Shown here piece after piece: positions 7,479 to 14,715 of a stretch of 64,000 bases of DNA (position 1 is its first letter; each line of letters starts with the position of its first letter). Source of the stretch: JAJDXO01 sp965221855 (GTDB taxonomy: Bacteria; Pseudomonadota; Alphaproteobacteria; Rhodospirillales; UBA2165); NCBI GenBank assembly GCA_965221855.1, contig CBDCSV010000010.1, positions 452,099 through 516,098 on the forward strand. The letters are read 5' to 3'. A program made the position numbers and the translations under genes. The notes beneath the pieces are model-generated. The model had not been told where the DNA came from, ran no database searches, and saw nothing but the letters and a program-made list of their open reading frames with translations.

Positions 7479-8210
7479 TCAACCGGAGACTACGAGACGG
7501 TAGCCTAAATCCCACTCATCATATTCGAGGAGCGTGCCGTAGCGCTCCTCCCACGCGCCTGACGTCAGATCATCCTCCAGCCGCCGAAGCCCCTCGGAAA
7601 GGTCACCGATCTTCCAAAACGACGAGATCGCAGCACGGAGCCTCTCATCGAGATAGGCGTGGGGGCGCCGCCAATAGGCGTAAAGGAAACCGTCCTGGCA
7701 GTCGTGGGGGACAGGAACCGTTGATATTTCGACGGAGCCGAGCCATGCCTGATAGTCGGCCATTTGGGGCATCTGCTCATCATCCAGCGCCACCAGCCCG
7801 GGGAAATAGTCCCCGAGCCAAAAGCCCCGAATCGAAGGATCGAAGGTGAGAATGACGACGGGGCCTCGCGTGACTCGGCGCACTTCCTGCATGCCTACCG
7901 CCTTATCCGCCCAATGATGCACCGTTAGGATCGCCATCGTTGCATCGAATGAATTGTCCTCGAACGGCAGATTTTCCGCATACCCCTGTACGGATACCGC
8001 GGCCGGATGGCGCCTCTGGCTAATCATCCCGGCCGACGGCTCAATGGCCGTCACGTCCCGATCCTCGGGCTCATAGGAACCGGCAACGGCACCCACATTG
8101 AGGACCCTCTTAGAGGCGCCCAGGGCTGCCCAGATCCGTTCCGCGATCCGCGGATCGGGCTTTCGGAGGTCCGAATAGTTGATCCCGATTTTGTCGTAAG
8201 TGGCGTCCAT
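7479..8210 (-). CDS. Class I SAM-dependent methyltransferase (Methyltransf_11 type)
   Basis: This 243-residue protein starts at ATG 8210. The Rossmann SAM-binding motif I is VLNVGAVAGSYEP near residues 36-48; the middle glycine of the usual GxGxG is Val, so the loop is slightly off consensus. Motif II is VTAIEPSAGM, and the post-motif region LPFEDNSFDATMAILTVHHW is typical of Methyltransf_11. The C-terminal half (EYDEWDLGYRLVV) resembles uncharacterised family members. The substrate is unknown. Its 3' end lies about 70 bp from the IS630 right end. It shares strand with the next methyltransferase gene but is separated by about 46 bp, so co-transcription is possible. Confidence 0.75.
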   Translation of the reverse strand: MDATYDKIGINYSDLRKPDPRIAERIWAALGASKRVLNVGAVAGSYEPEDRDVTAIEPSAGMISQRRHPAAVSVQGYAENLPFEDNSFDATMAILTVHHWADKAVGMQEVRRVTRGPVVILTFDPSIRGFWLGDYFPGLVALDDEQMPQMADYQAWLGSVEISTVPVPHDCQDGFLYAYWRRPHAYLDERLRAAISSFWKIGDLSEGLRRLEDDLTSGAWEERYGTLLEYDEWDLGYRLVVSG

Positions 8211-8256
8211 AAGATTAGCTAACGCAAGAAGATGTATCTTTCAGGTAGGCCGAAAA

Positions 8257-9099
8257 CTACACCTTCCGCGCCGTGGCCATCCAGTAGATCAGCCGCTCCT
8301 CGGCGAGATTTCGCTGGGTGTTGGCGCTGCGCTCGGGCACGTCGTCGCCCAGAACCACCTGGATGCCCAAGGGGCTCGGCGGCTTGCCGCCGGCTTTCTC
8401 CTCCGCCTTGCGCACCCGGCGGAGAATGGTCCCTGAATAGTTCTCCATCACCTCGATGTCGAAGCCGTTGCCGGCGAGGTTGCGGCGCAGGCCCTTCTCC
8501 GAGTTCAGGAAGTTGACGTCGGGAGTCCTGGCCCAGTTGACCGGAAAATGAATGTCGCCGGCCCCGCCGGCCTCGGGGCCGTAGCTGAACTCGGCGAAGG
8601 TGAACCGGCCGTCCGGCTTGAGCACCCGGTGGAACCCGCCGAGCAGCGTGCCCTTGTCCTCGATATTCATGGTGACGTTCTGGCACCACAGGAGATCGAA
8701 CGTCCGGTCCTCGAATTGCAGGTCGGTGGCGTCGCCCAAGGAGATTTCCACCAGATTTTCCATTCCCCGGCGGCGAGTCATTTCCTGCGCGGCCTCGACG
8801 AAATCGGGCGTGATGTCGATGCCCGTCACCCGGCAGCCGAATTTCCGCGCCAGCCAGCGGGCCGGGCCGCCGACCCCGCAGCCGACGTCCAGGACACGGG
8901 TTTCGGGCGTGATCTCCGAGATGCCGTTGACCTGGGCCGCTTGATCCCGGGTCGTGGCGATGCCGCCCGAATGCAGATGTTCGACCGCCGCCAGGCCGTC
9001 CGCGTCCAAATTGTCCGGGTCGAGACCGGCCGCGCGGGTCGCCGCGTCGATGGCCTCGATCAGGTCCGGCCGGGCCCATTGAGCATTGAGATCGGCCAT
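8257..9099 (-). CDS. SAM-dependent methyltransferase (UbiE/COQ5-like)
   Basis: This 280-residue cytosolic protein starts at ATG 9099, placed 2 bp after the stop of the upstream DUF1330 gene. Longer starts would run through that gene. Motif I is VLDVGCGVGGPARWLA (about 70-85), followed by VTGIDITPDFVEAA, GDATDLQFEDRTFDLLW and FHRVLKPDGRF. This order is typical of sterol, ubiquinone or glycine/sarcosine-type small-molecule methyltransferases. The acceptor is unknown. Tight spacing suggests translation coupled to the DUF1330 gene. Confidence 0.8.
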   Translation of the reverse strand: MADLNAQWARPDLIEAIDAATRAAGLDPDNLDADGLAAVEHLHSGGIATTRDQAAQVNGISEITPETRVLDVGCGVGGPARWLARKFGCRVTGIDITPDFVEAAQEMTRRRGMENLVEISLGDATDLQFEDRTFDLLWCQNVTMNIEDKGTLLGGFHRVLKPDGRFTFAEFSYGPEAGGAGDIHFPVNWARTPDVNFLNSEKGLRRNLAGNGFDIEVMENYSGTILRRVRKAEEKAGGKPPSPLGIQVVLGDDVPERSANTQRNLAEERLIYWMATARKV

Positions 9100-9101
9100 T
9101 C

Positions 9102-9392
9102 CTATTCGTCGATGCCCTCGATGATGATCAGAGTCCGCCCCGCGCCGTCCATGAACGGCACCGCCTTCTGGTATTCCTCGGAGCGGTAGCACTCGACGGC
9201 CTTTTCATAGCTCTCGAACTCGATCACCACCGTCGCGCCGGTTTCGCCGCCCTCCGGCGTCTCGTGCCGGCCGTTGCGGATGACGGGCCTGCCGCCGAAT
9301 GCCGGCACCACCGATTGGGCGATTTTCTGGTAGCTCGCCTGGGCATCCCCGCCCGGGTGGGTGTAGCGCGAAATCCAATAGCCCTTGGCCAT
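9102..9392 (-). CDS. DUF1330 domain protein
   Basis: This 96-residue protein starts at ATG 9392 behind AGGGAGG. It shows the DUF1330 pattern: MAKGYWISRYT at the start, a central FGGRPVIRNGRHET, ATVVIEFESYEKAVECYRS, and a YQKAVPFMDGAGRTLIIIEG end. The fold is a ferredoxin-like dimeric alpha/beta barrel. DUF1330 members are mostly uncharacterised. It is divergent from the nitrile-hydratase-type operon (start 9504), with about 110 bp between them that probably hold both promoters. Confidence 0.8.
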   Translation of the reverse strand: MAKGYWISRYTHPGGDAQASYQKIAQSVVPAFGGRPVIRNGRHETPEGGETGATVVIEFESYEKAVECYRSEEYQKAVPFMDGAGRTLIIIEGIDE

Positions 9393-9503
9393 GGCGTCCT
9401 CCCTGGATGAATCGTAACGGGGTGAAGTATGGCAGCCGGGTTGACGGCCCTCAAACGCGGCGCGACACTTTGTCCGGCAATCGGAAGCGCCTTGGAGGAA
9501 CCC

Positions 9504-9818
9504 ATGCCATTGGAACGGGGACAGCACGATCTGGGCGGCCTGCCGGGCGGCCCGATCGATCTCGAGGAGCACGAACTCCTCCCCTGGCACAAGACGGTCA
9601 GCGCCGTCTTCACCGTCATGCGCCTGAAGGGCGAACTCACAACCGACGAACTCCGCCGCTGCATCGAGGACCTGCCGCCGGACGTCTACGACGGCGGCTA
9701 CTACGAACGCTGGACCATCGCGCTCACCGACCTGATGATCGAGAAGCGGCTCGTCACCCGCGGCGAGGTGGACGCCAGGATGGCGGAGCTGCGCGCGGCC
9801 CGGGAGGCGGCGGAATGA
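9504..9818 (+). CDS. Nitrile hydratase beta-subunit N-terminal-half protein (ScnB-like)
   Basis: This 104-residue protein starts at ATG 9504 with GGAGG about 7 bp upstream. It matches the N-terminal helical half of nitrile hydratase beta subunits: HDLGGLPGGPIDLEEHE, WHKTVSAVFTVMRLKGELTTDELRR near 28-52, and YDGGYYERWTIALTDLMIEKRLVT. In classical nitrile hydratase this half is fused to the half encoded next door. Here the halves are separate genes with a 4-bp ATGA overlap, as in thiocyanate hydrolase (scnB-scnA-scnC) and some three-subunit nitrile hydratases. It should form the outer part of a heterotrimeric metalloenzyme. A role as a cobalt-insertion accessory protein is the alternative. Confidence 0.75.
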   Translation: MPLERGQHDLGGLPGGPIDLEEHELLPWHKTVSAVFTVMRLKGELTTDELRRCIEDLPPDVYDGGYYERWTIALTDLMIEKRLVTRGEVDARMAELRAAREAAE

Positions 9819-10129
9819 CCGGGGCGGACCTGGGCCCGCCCGGCTACGCCGCCGGCGATGCGGTGCGCGTGGCGCTGACCTGGCCGCCCGGGCACCGGCG
9901 CATTCCCCAATATATCCGGGGCAAGGCCGGTGTCATCGAGCGCTATTGCGGCGCGTTCAGGAATCCGGAGGAACTGGCCTACGGGTTCGACGGACTGCCC
10001 GAGCGGCACCTCTACCGGGTGCGGTTCAGGCAGGCCGATGTCTGGGACGGCTATGACGGCCACCCGGACGACACCATCGATCTTGAAATTCAAGAGCACT
10101 GGCTGAACCCTGCGGAAGGAGAGGCGTGA
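9815..10129 (+). CDS. Nitrile hydratase beta-subunit C-terminal-half protein (ScnA-like)
   Basis: This 104-residue protein (ATG 9815) overlaps the preceding stop by 4 bp. It has the SH3-like barrel of the nitrile hydratase beta C-terminus: AAGDAVRVALTWPPGHRRIPQYIRGKAG, then RHLYRVRFRQADVWDG and TIDLEIQEHWLNPA. The expected role is to close over the active site of the metal-binding subunit encoded immediately downstream. The stop TGA 10127-10129 overlaps that gene's ATG by one base, so all three should be made in stoichiometric amounts. Confidence 0.8.
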   Translation: MTGADLGPPGYAAGDAVRVALTWPPGHRRIPQYIRGKAGVIERYCGAFRNPEELAYGFDGLPERHLYRVRFRQADVWDGYDGHPDDTIDLEIQEHWLNPAEGEA

Positions 10130-10788
10130 TGGGCGGCGGCACCCACGATCATGGACACGGCCACGGCGGCGGGCCGGTCCTTACCTATGCCGACGACTCG
10201 GTCCACGACCGGAACGAGACCGGACATTTCGAGCTGCTCACCGATGCGCTCAAGGAGCTGAGCATCGAGAAAGGCCTGGTGACCGCGACCGAAGTCAGGG
10301 AATACTTGGAGTTTTTCGATTCCCGGGGCACCGAGAAAGGCGCCGAGATCATCGCCAAGGCGTGGACCGACCCGGCCTACAAGGAACGCCTGCTCGCCGA
10401 CGGGACGGCCGCCGCGGCGGAGCTGGACATCCCGATGGCGGGGGCGGAACTGGTGGTGGTCGAAAACACCGACGGCGTTCACAACGTCATCGTCTGCACG
10501 CTGTGTTCCTGCTATCCCAGGACCATCCTCGGGCTGCCGCCGGACTGGTACAAATCCAAGTCCTACCGCTCCCGCACCGTCAACGAGCCCCGGGCGGTCC
10601 TGAAGGAGTTCGGCACCGAGCTGCCCGGCGACACGGCGCTGCGGGTCCACGATTCGAACGCCGATATGCGCTATCTGGTGCTGCCGAAGCGGCCCGCCGG
10701 CACGGAGGATTGGCCGGAGGAACGGCTCCGGGAACTGGTGACCCGGGACAGCATGATCGGCGTCGCGCCGGCCAGGGATCCGGCCTGA
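10129..10788 (+). CDS. Cobalt-type nitrile hydratase alpha / thiocyanate hydrolase gamma-like subunit
   Basis: This 219-residue subunit holds the metal site VCTLCSC with C123, C126 and C128. The Thr in V-C-T-L-C-S-C marks the cobalt (non-corrin) type. The following LGLPPDWYKSKSYRSR and EPRAVLKEFG are conserved. The family's usual tryptophan after CSCYP is replaced (CSCYPRTILG), so pocket shape may differ. The N-terminus is His-rich (HDHGHGHGGG), a plausible metal-handling segment. The reaction is hydration of a nitrile to an amide, or hydrolysis of thiocyanate to carbonyl sulfide plus ammonia. The gene order N-half, C-half, metal subunit mirrors scnBAC, but substrate cannot be decided here. 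No cobalt transporter or activator is nearby. GTG 10126 is an alternative start. Confidence 0.85.
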   Translation: MGGGTHDHGHGHGGGPVLTYADDSVHDRNETGHFELLTDALKELSIEKGLVTATEVREYLEFFDSRGTEKGAEIIAKAWTDPAYKERLLADGTAAAAELDIPMAGAELVVVENTDGVHNVIVCTLCSCYPRTILGLPPDWYKSKSYRSRTVNEPRAVLKEFGTELPGDTALRVHDSNADMRYLVLPKRPAGTEDWPEERLRELVTRDSMIGVAPARDPA

Positions 10789-10836
10789 CGTCCATCGGTC
10801 CACGCGTAGCTTGTCCAGGGCATCCAGGAAATTCAC

Positions 10837-10965
10837 CACAGAGACACGGAGGTCGGGAGGAGAGGTTTAGATCCCGGTGCTCCTCACTGTCTCACCGTCT
10901 CCGCGGTTCAAGATTTGAAAATCCGGATACCCCGGACTTGCGCCGGGGTATGACGAGTGGATATA
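10837..10965. repeat. R2-like stretch plus REP-type palindrome
   Basis: TTCACCACAGAGACACGGAG at 10840-10859 is a version of the dispersed R2 repeat seen repeatedly after 40 kb. Next to it, CCCCGGACTTGCGCCGGGG around 10935 is a REP-like palindrome that can form a stem between the convergent NHase-type and GST genes. The gap 10789-10992 contains no gene that I can support. Confidence 0.5.
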
Positions 10966-10992
10966 CGGCACAAACCAGGCCGTCCCGCCGGT

Positions 10993-11805
10993 TCAGGCGG
11001 CCTTATCCCTCTCCAGCTCGGCCAGCAGCGCCTCGGCTTCGGGCCAGGACTGGGCGCCGTTGGCGCGCATCTCGTCTTCGAGTTCGCCGGGCAGCCACTC
11101 GTAGATGGCGGGCTGAAAGGCGGGCCGCGCCGATACCGTCTCCCAGAATGCCGACACCTTCGGATATTTGCCCTCCCACATGGGCGACATGGAGAGGATG
11201 TGCAGCCGGTTGAGATAGATGGTCATGGCGATATCGGCGAGGGAATAGTCATTACCGGCGAGCCATGTCCACTTGCCGAGGCTGTCCTCCATCCATTTGA
11301 TCGCCTTGTTGAAGGTCAGGAGCGCGTTAGTGGCCTCCGGGGATTTCCAGCCGTCGACGATGGCGCTCCGCTTGCGCGCCCGGCGGACCGGATCGGGAAT
11401 GGAATTGATGTAGAAATCGAACTCTTCCTTGGTTTTCTTCAGCGCCCCCACCCGGTGGGACGCGGCGAACGTCACCACCTGGGTCGCCGGGTGAAGATCC
11501 TCGTCGACCATCTTGGTCCACAGGCGCATCTCGGCCCGCATCAGCGGATCATCCGGCACGAGCGGCGGGCCGTCGAACACCTCGTCGATATATTCGCAGA
11601 TCACCGTGCTTTCGCGGACCACATGGCCGTCATGGACAAGGGTCGGCACCACGCACTTGGGATTGAGCTTGGCGTATTCGGCGGTGAACTGCTCGCTCTT
11701 CAGAATGTCGATATACCGGCTCTCCCAGGGCACGCCCTTCTCATCCAGGGTCAGGCGCACCTTGGTGGCGCAGGCGGATGATCCATGGTGATAAAGCTCC
11801 AGCAT
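10993..11805 (-). CDS. Glutathione S-transferase family protein
   Basis: This 270-residue protein starts at ATG 11805 (GGAGG six bases upstream). The N-terminal thioredoxin-fold domain (1-80) reads LYHHGSSACATKVRLTLDEKG and carries the cis-Pro glutathione site NPKCVVPTLVHDG followed by ESTVICEYIDE. The all-helical C-terminal domain (90-260) includes TWLAGNDYSLADIAMTIYLNR. It is longer than usual because of an insert near 135-165. Such bacterial GSTs conjugate or reductively cleave small electrophiles, often in aromatic degradation. Location beside two IclR regulators fits this, but the substrate is unknown. Confidence 0.85.
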   Translation of the reverse strand: MLELYHHGSSACATKVRLTLDEKGVPWESRYIDILKSEQFTAEYAKLNPKCVVPTLVHDGHVVRESTVICEYIDEVFDGPPLVPDDPLMRAEMRLWTKMVDEDLHPATQVVTFAASHRVGALKKTKEEFDFYINSIPDPVRRARKRSAIVDGWKSPEATNALLTFNKAIKWMEDSLGKWTWLAGNDYSLADIAMTIYLNRLHILSMSPMWEGKYPKVSAFWETVSARPAFQPAIYEWLPGELEDEMRANGAQSWPEAEALLAELERDKAA

Positions 11806-11872
11806 GTGCGCCTCCAAAACCTCTGCTTACGGGGGATTCGTCGCAGGCCGTAACCCTGGCGGGAAATGCGGG

Positions 11873-12721
11873 CTAGCTGGCCTCGCGGATGGGGATGAGG
11901 TCGTCGTCGTCATCGTCGTCGGCACGGGCCTGCATCTCCTCCATCCGGTCGGCGATCTCCTTGGCCGCCGCCTGCAGCTGGCCCATGTGCCGCTCGGCAA
12001 TCTGCTCGGCGGTCGCGGCGGAGGCGATGAAAGTGAGGGGCAGGCTCGCCCGGGCATAGCCGTTCACCAGAACCGGCACCGCCAGGGTTTCGGTCTTGGG
12101 ATGCAGCCGGAAGGAATCGTCGCCGACCGCCCAGCCGCGGCTCCGGGTCGCGGCGAGGATGCGCTCGATGTAATCCGGTTTGTGGACCACCTGGTCGAAA
12201 TCGTCGTCGGAACTCTTGAGGTTTTCGATGATCGCTTCCCGCTCCGGGTCCGGGCAGTAGCTCAAATATGCCCGGCCCGACGCCGACTGCAGCATGGGCA
12301 GCCGCTGGCCGACGGCAACCCGGTCTATGGTGAAAGGGGAGCGGCCGCGGGTGGATTCCCGGATATACATGGCGTTGTCGGAGAAGGTGGACAGTTCGGT
12401 CGGCCAGACCACTTCCTGCACCAAACGTCCGAGAATGGGGACGGCGATATCGGCGATCCATTCCTCGTCCTTGAATCCCGAACTCAGCCGCCGGACCATG
12501 TGGGTCAGGTGGAAGCGGTCGGTCGCTTCCTGCCGGCGCACGTAGCCGAAATTCCGCAGGGTGTCGAGGATGCGGTAGATGGCCTGGCGGGAAATGCCGG
12601 TGTCCCGGTTGAGTTCCAGCACCGTCGCGCCGTTCCGCAGGTTCAGCGCGCGCAATACGATCAGCAGCCGCTCGGCGCTGCGCATGCCGCTTGCGCGCTT
12701 TTCACTCGATTTTTCAGCCAT
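11873..12721 (-). CDS. IclR-family transcriptional regulator 1
   Basis: This 282-residue protein (ATG 12721) has the N-terminal winged helix-turn-helix of IclR proteins (AERLLIVLRALNLRNGATVL, then RDTGISRQAIYRILDTLRNFGYV, about 16-65) and the GAF-like effector domain (about 80-260) with GRAYLSYCPDPERE. The C-terminus carries seven consecutive aspartates (about 268-274). It is a close paralogue of the regulator at 12795. A perfect palindrome at 12749-12767 lies just upstream of its start, suggesting autoregulation. The likely inducer is an aromatic or organic acid, by family habit. Confidence 0.88.
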   Translation of the reverse strand: MAEKSSEKRASGMRSAERLLIVLRALNLRNGATVLELNRDTGISRQAIYRILDTLRNFGYVRRQEATDRFHLTHMVRRLSSGFKDEEWIADIAVPILGRLVQEVVWPTELSTFSDNAMYIRESTRGRSPFTIDRVAVGQRLPMLQSASGRAYLSYCPDPEREAIIENLKSSDDDFDQVVHKPDYIERILAATRSRGWAVGDDSFRLHPKTETLAVPVLVNGYARASLPLTFIASAATAEQIAERHMGQLQAAAKEIADRMEEMQARADDDDDDDLIPIREAS

Positions 12722-12748
12722 AAATCTCTCGGACGCCTTTGCATCGGT

Positions 12749-12767
12749 TTGTCCGTTGAACGGACAA
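12749..12767. promoter_or_regulatory. Palindromic operator upstream of IclR regulator 1
   Basis: TTGTCCGTTGAACGGACAA is a perfect 19-bp palindrome 28 bp before the start of the IclR gene at 11873-12721. A related GTCCG-N5-CGGAC palindrome is at 13691-13705 and TGTCC-N7-GGACA is at 13628-13644, both near the second IclR gene. IclR-family proteins bind palindromes of this type. Confidence 0.65.
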
Positions 12768-12794
12768 TATACAAGGGAGAATGGTTTGAAAAGC

Positions 12795-13610
12795 CTATTT
12801 GGCGGGCTGCGCCTGTTGCTGAAGCTCCCGGCTGCGGACTTCGATCTCACGGGCGGCCCGCAACAAGGCGTCCAAATGCCGCGCCGCAATCTCCTCGGCG
12901 GTCGCCGCGGATGCGATGAAGGTGATACCGACTGCCGCCCTCACCCGTTCACCGCTCATCACCGGCACCGCGATGGTGGAAGTTTTGATTTCCGCCGCAT
13001 ATTTGGAGTAACGCACCGCGTAGCCGCGCTCGCGGGTGGTTTCGATGACCGCATCCACATAGCCTTTGCGGTGAATAAGCCGGTCATACTCGTCGTCCGA
13101 TTTCCGAAGCGCGTCCAGGATGTGTTCCCGCTCCAACGCCGGACAGTAGCTCAAATAGGCCCGGCCCATGGCGGAGATCAGCATCGGCAGGCGCTGGCCG
13201 ACGGTGACCCGGTCGATGGTGAACGGACTGTTGCGGCGCGTGGTTTCCCTGAGATACATGGCGTCGTTGAGAAAAGTGGCGAGATCCGTCGGCCAGACCA
13301 CTTCGGCAAGGAGATCCTCCAGAACCGGGGCGGCGATTTCCGTCACCCACCCTTCCTCGAAATATCCGTCCGCCAATTCCCGGACGAGATGGGTCAGATA
13401 GTACCGGTCGTCGGTTTCCTGGCGGCGCACGTAGCCGAACTCCTCCAGGGTCGCCAACATCCGGTAGATGGATTGGCGCGAAATGCCGGTCTGCCGGCTG
13501 AGCTCCAACACCTTGGATCCATTGTGCTGGTTGAGGGTCTTGAGGATCACCAGCAGACGGCGGATGGATTTGACGCCGTTGCGGGATTCCTCCGGTGCGA
13601 GCCGGTTCAT
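12795..13610 (-). CDS. IclR-family transcriptional regulator 2
   Basis: This 271-residue paralogue of the adjacent regulator starts at ATG 13610 behind GGGGAGG. The winged-helix part is IRRLLVILKTLNQHNGSKVL and RQTGISRQSIYRMLATLEEF (about 15-62); the effector domain follows, with GRAYLSYCPALEREH. It shares the PFTIDRV-VGQRLPML core with regulator 1 but lacks its poly-Asp tail and ends AREIEVRSRELQQQAQ. A TGTCC-N7-GGACA palindrome lies 18-34 bp upstream. The pair probably arose by tandem duplication and may compete for the same operators. Confidence 0.88.
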   Translation of the reverse strand: MNRLAPEESRNGVKSIRRLLVILKTLNQHNGSKVLELSRQTGISRQSIYRMLATLEEFGYVRRQETDDRYYLTHLVRELADGYFEEGWVTEIAAPVLEDLLAEVVWPTDLATFLNDAMYLRETTRRNSPFTIDRVTVGQRLPMLISAMGRAYLSYCPALEREHILDALRKSDDEYDRLIHRKGYVDAVIETTRERGYAVRYSKYAAEIKTSTIAVPVMSGERVRAAVGITFIASAATAEEIAARHLDALLRAAREIEVRSRELQQQAQPAK

Positions 13611-13627
13611 GGGTGCCTCCCCAGGGG

Positions 13628-13644
13628 TGTCCTTAATGTGGACA
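13628..13644. promoter_or_regulatory. Palindromic site upstream of IclR regulator 2
   Basis: TGTCCTTAATGTGGACA has TGTCC / GGACA arms around 7 bp. Position and arms match the operator of regulator 1, with a longer, diverged centre. Confidence 0.5.
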
Positions 13645-13690
13645 AAATAGGGGAGAGGGCGGGTGAAATATATGGAATTTGCGCAGTCTC

Positions 13691-13705
13691 GTCCGTTATT
13701 CGGAC
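13691..13705. promoter_or_regulatory. Second TCCG/CGGA palindrome near IclR regulator 2
   Basis: GTCCGTTATTCGGAC followed by AATA repeats the arms and right flank of the 12749-12767 operator (CGGACAATA). It overlaps the 3' end of the NIPSNAP gene and lies about 80 bp upstream of regulator 2. Confidence 0.5.
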
Positions 13706-13709
13706 AATA

Positions 13710-14030
13710 CTACGCCAGTTTCACCTCCGGTGTCGGCACGGCGGACAGGATCATGTTCTCTTCCGAGGCAACCATCGGCCCAGCCTGCTCGAGGAAGGCC
13801 CGCCAGTCCCGGTTCTCGGCCAATTTCGCGCGCCGCCCGGCGCGATCCTCGTAACTTTCGTAGTCCCAGATCAGGATCACCCGGTTCGGATCCCCCACGT
13901 CGGTGCGATAAAACCCCTTGAGCCGGCCGCCGACGGGCAGCTGCACGGCCAAGCCCACCCGGCGGTAGAACTCGGCGAACTCGGCCGCCCGCCCCGCGTA
14001 GCACGTATAGATCCGCATTTCGGTGAGCAT
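13710..14030 (-). CDS. NIPSNAP-family protein
   Basis: This 106-residue ferredoxin-like alpha+beta protein starts at ATG 14030. It opens MLTEMRIYTCYAGRAAEFAE and contains LKGFYRTDVGDPNRVILIWDYESYEDRAGRRAKLAENRDWRAFLE, the NIPSNAP pattern (R-Y-L, W-Y-S, R-L---W--F). The family function is poorly defined; members often sit in catabolic operons. It is upstream of, and on the same strand as, the second IclR gene, separated by about 100 bp carrying two palindromes. It diverges from the WrbA-like gene at 14110. Confidence 0.8.
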   Translation of the reverse strand: MLTEMRIYTCYAGRAAEFAEFYRRVGLAVQLPVGGRLKGFYRTDVGDPNRVILIWDYESYEDRAGRRAKLAENRDWRAFLEQAGPMVASEENMILSAVPTPEVKLA

Positions 14031-14109
14031 GATGCTTGTCTCCCGCCCCAGGGTTTGAATAGATGACAAGGCTATGGCGTTCGCGCCGGAATGCAAGAAA
14101 GGAACCCCC

Positions 14110-14715
14110 ATGGCCGACATTCTCGTCCTGTTTCACAGCGTTTCCGGAGGCGCCTTCCGGCTGGCCCGGGCGGTTGCCGAGGGCATCGAGGCGGTGGACG
14201 GCTGCCGGGCCGAACTCGGGCGGGTGCCCGACATCGATGACGGCGACAGCATCTTTGGCGGGCAGGTTCAGGAGCGGCCCCCCGGGCTGCTCGACCTGCC
14301 GACGGCGTCCCCCGGCGACCTGGAAAACTTCGACGGGTTCGCCGTCGGCTGCCCGATTTATTTCGGCCGGCTGAGCTCGGCCATGGCGTATTTCTGGGAT
14401 CACACGGGCAAGCAGTGGGGAGACCTCACCGGCAAGACGGCCACCGCCTTCGTCGCCGGCGGATCGGGAGCCGGCAGCGAGACCGCGATCCTCTCCCTGT
14501 GGAGCACCTTCGCCGCCCACGGGCTGACCATCGTGCCGCTGGGCATCCGCGCCCAATCCGCATCCGGCGCGAGTGACGTCACCGGCGCCGGATCCTTCGG
14601 CGCGGCGAGCATCGGCAACGGGCCGGGCGAGCGGCCATCCGCCCCCGAACTCGCCGCGGCGCGCATTCAGGGCACGGCCCTTGCCGGCGTGACCCGGGCG
14701 TTAATTGCCGGTTGA
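14110..14715 (+). CDS. WrbA-like flavodoxin-fold NAD(P)H:quinone oxidoreductase
   Basis: This 201-residue protein starts at ATG 14110. The FMN phosphate loop is VLFHSVSGGAFRLARAVAEG (about 6-25). The middle segment FDGFAVGCPIYFGRLSSAMAYFWDHTG (about 77-103) and GKTATAFVAGGSGAGSETAI match WrbA/flavodoxin-2 proteins, which perform two-electron quinone reduction. The phosphate loop reads S-V-S-G-G in place of the common S-x-(T/Y)-G-(H/N), a mild deviation. The last 15 bp overlap the convergent tupA-like gene. Assignment to the WrbA family is good; the physiological quinone is unknown. Confidence 0.78.
   Translation: MADILVLFHSVSGGAFRLARAVAEGIEAVDGCRAELGRVPDIDDGDSIFGGQVQERPPGLLDLPTASPGDLENFDGFAVGCPIYFGRLSSAMAYFWDHTGKQWGDLTGKTATAFVAGGSGAGSETAILSLWSTFAAHGLTIVPLGIRAQSASGASDVTGAGSFGAASIGNGPGERPSAPELAAARIQGTALAGVTRALIAG

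Noticed and set aside
9100..9192. Longer start for the methyltransferase at 8257
   Set aside because: It would overlap the DUF1330 gene and adds a non-homologous basic leader.
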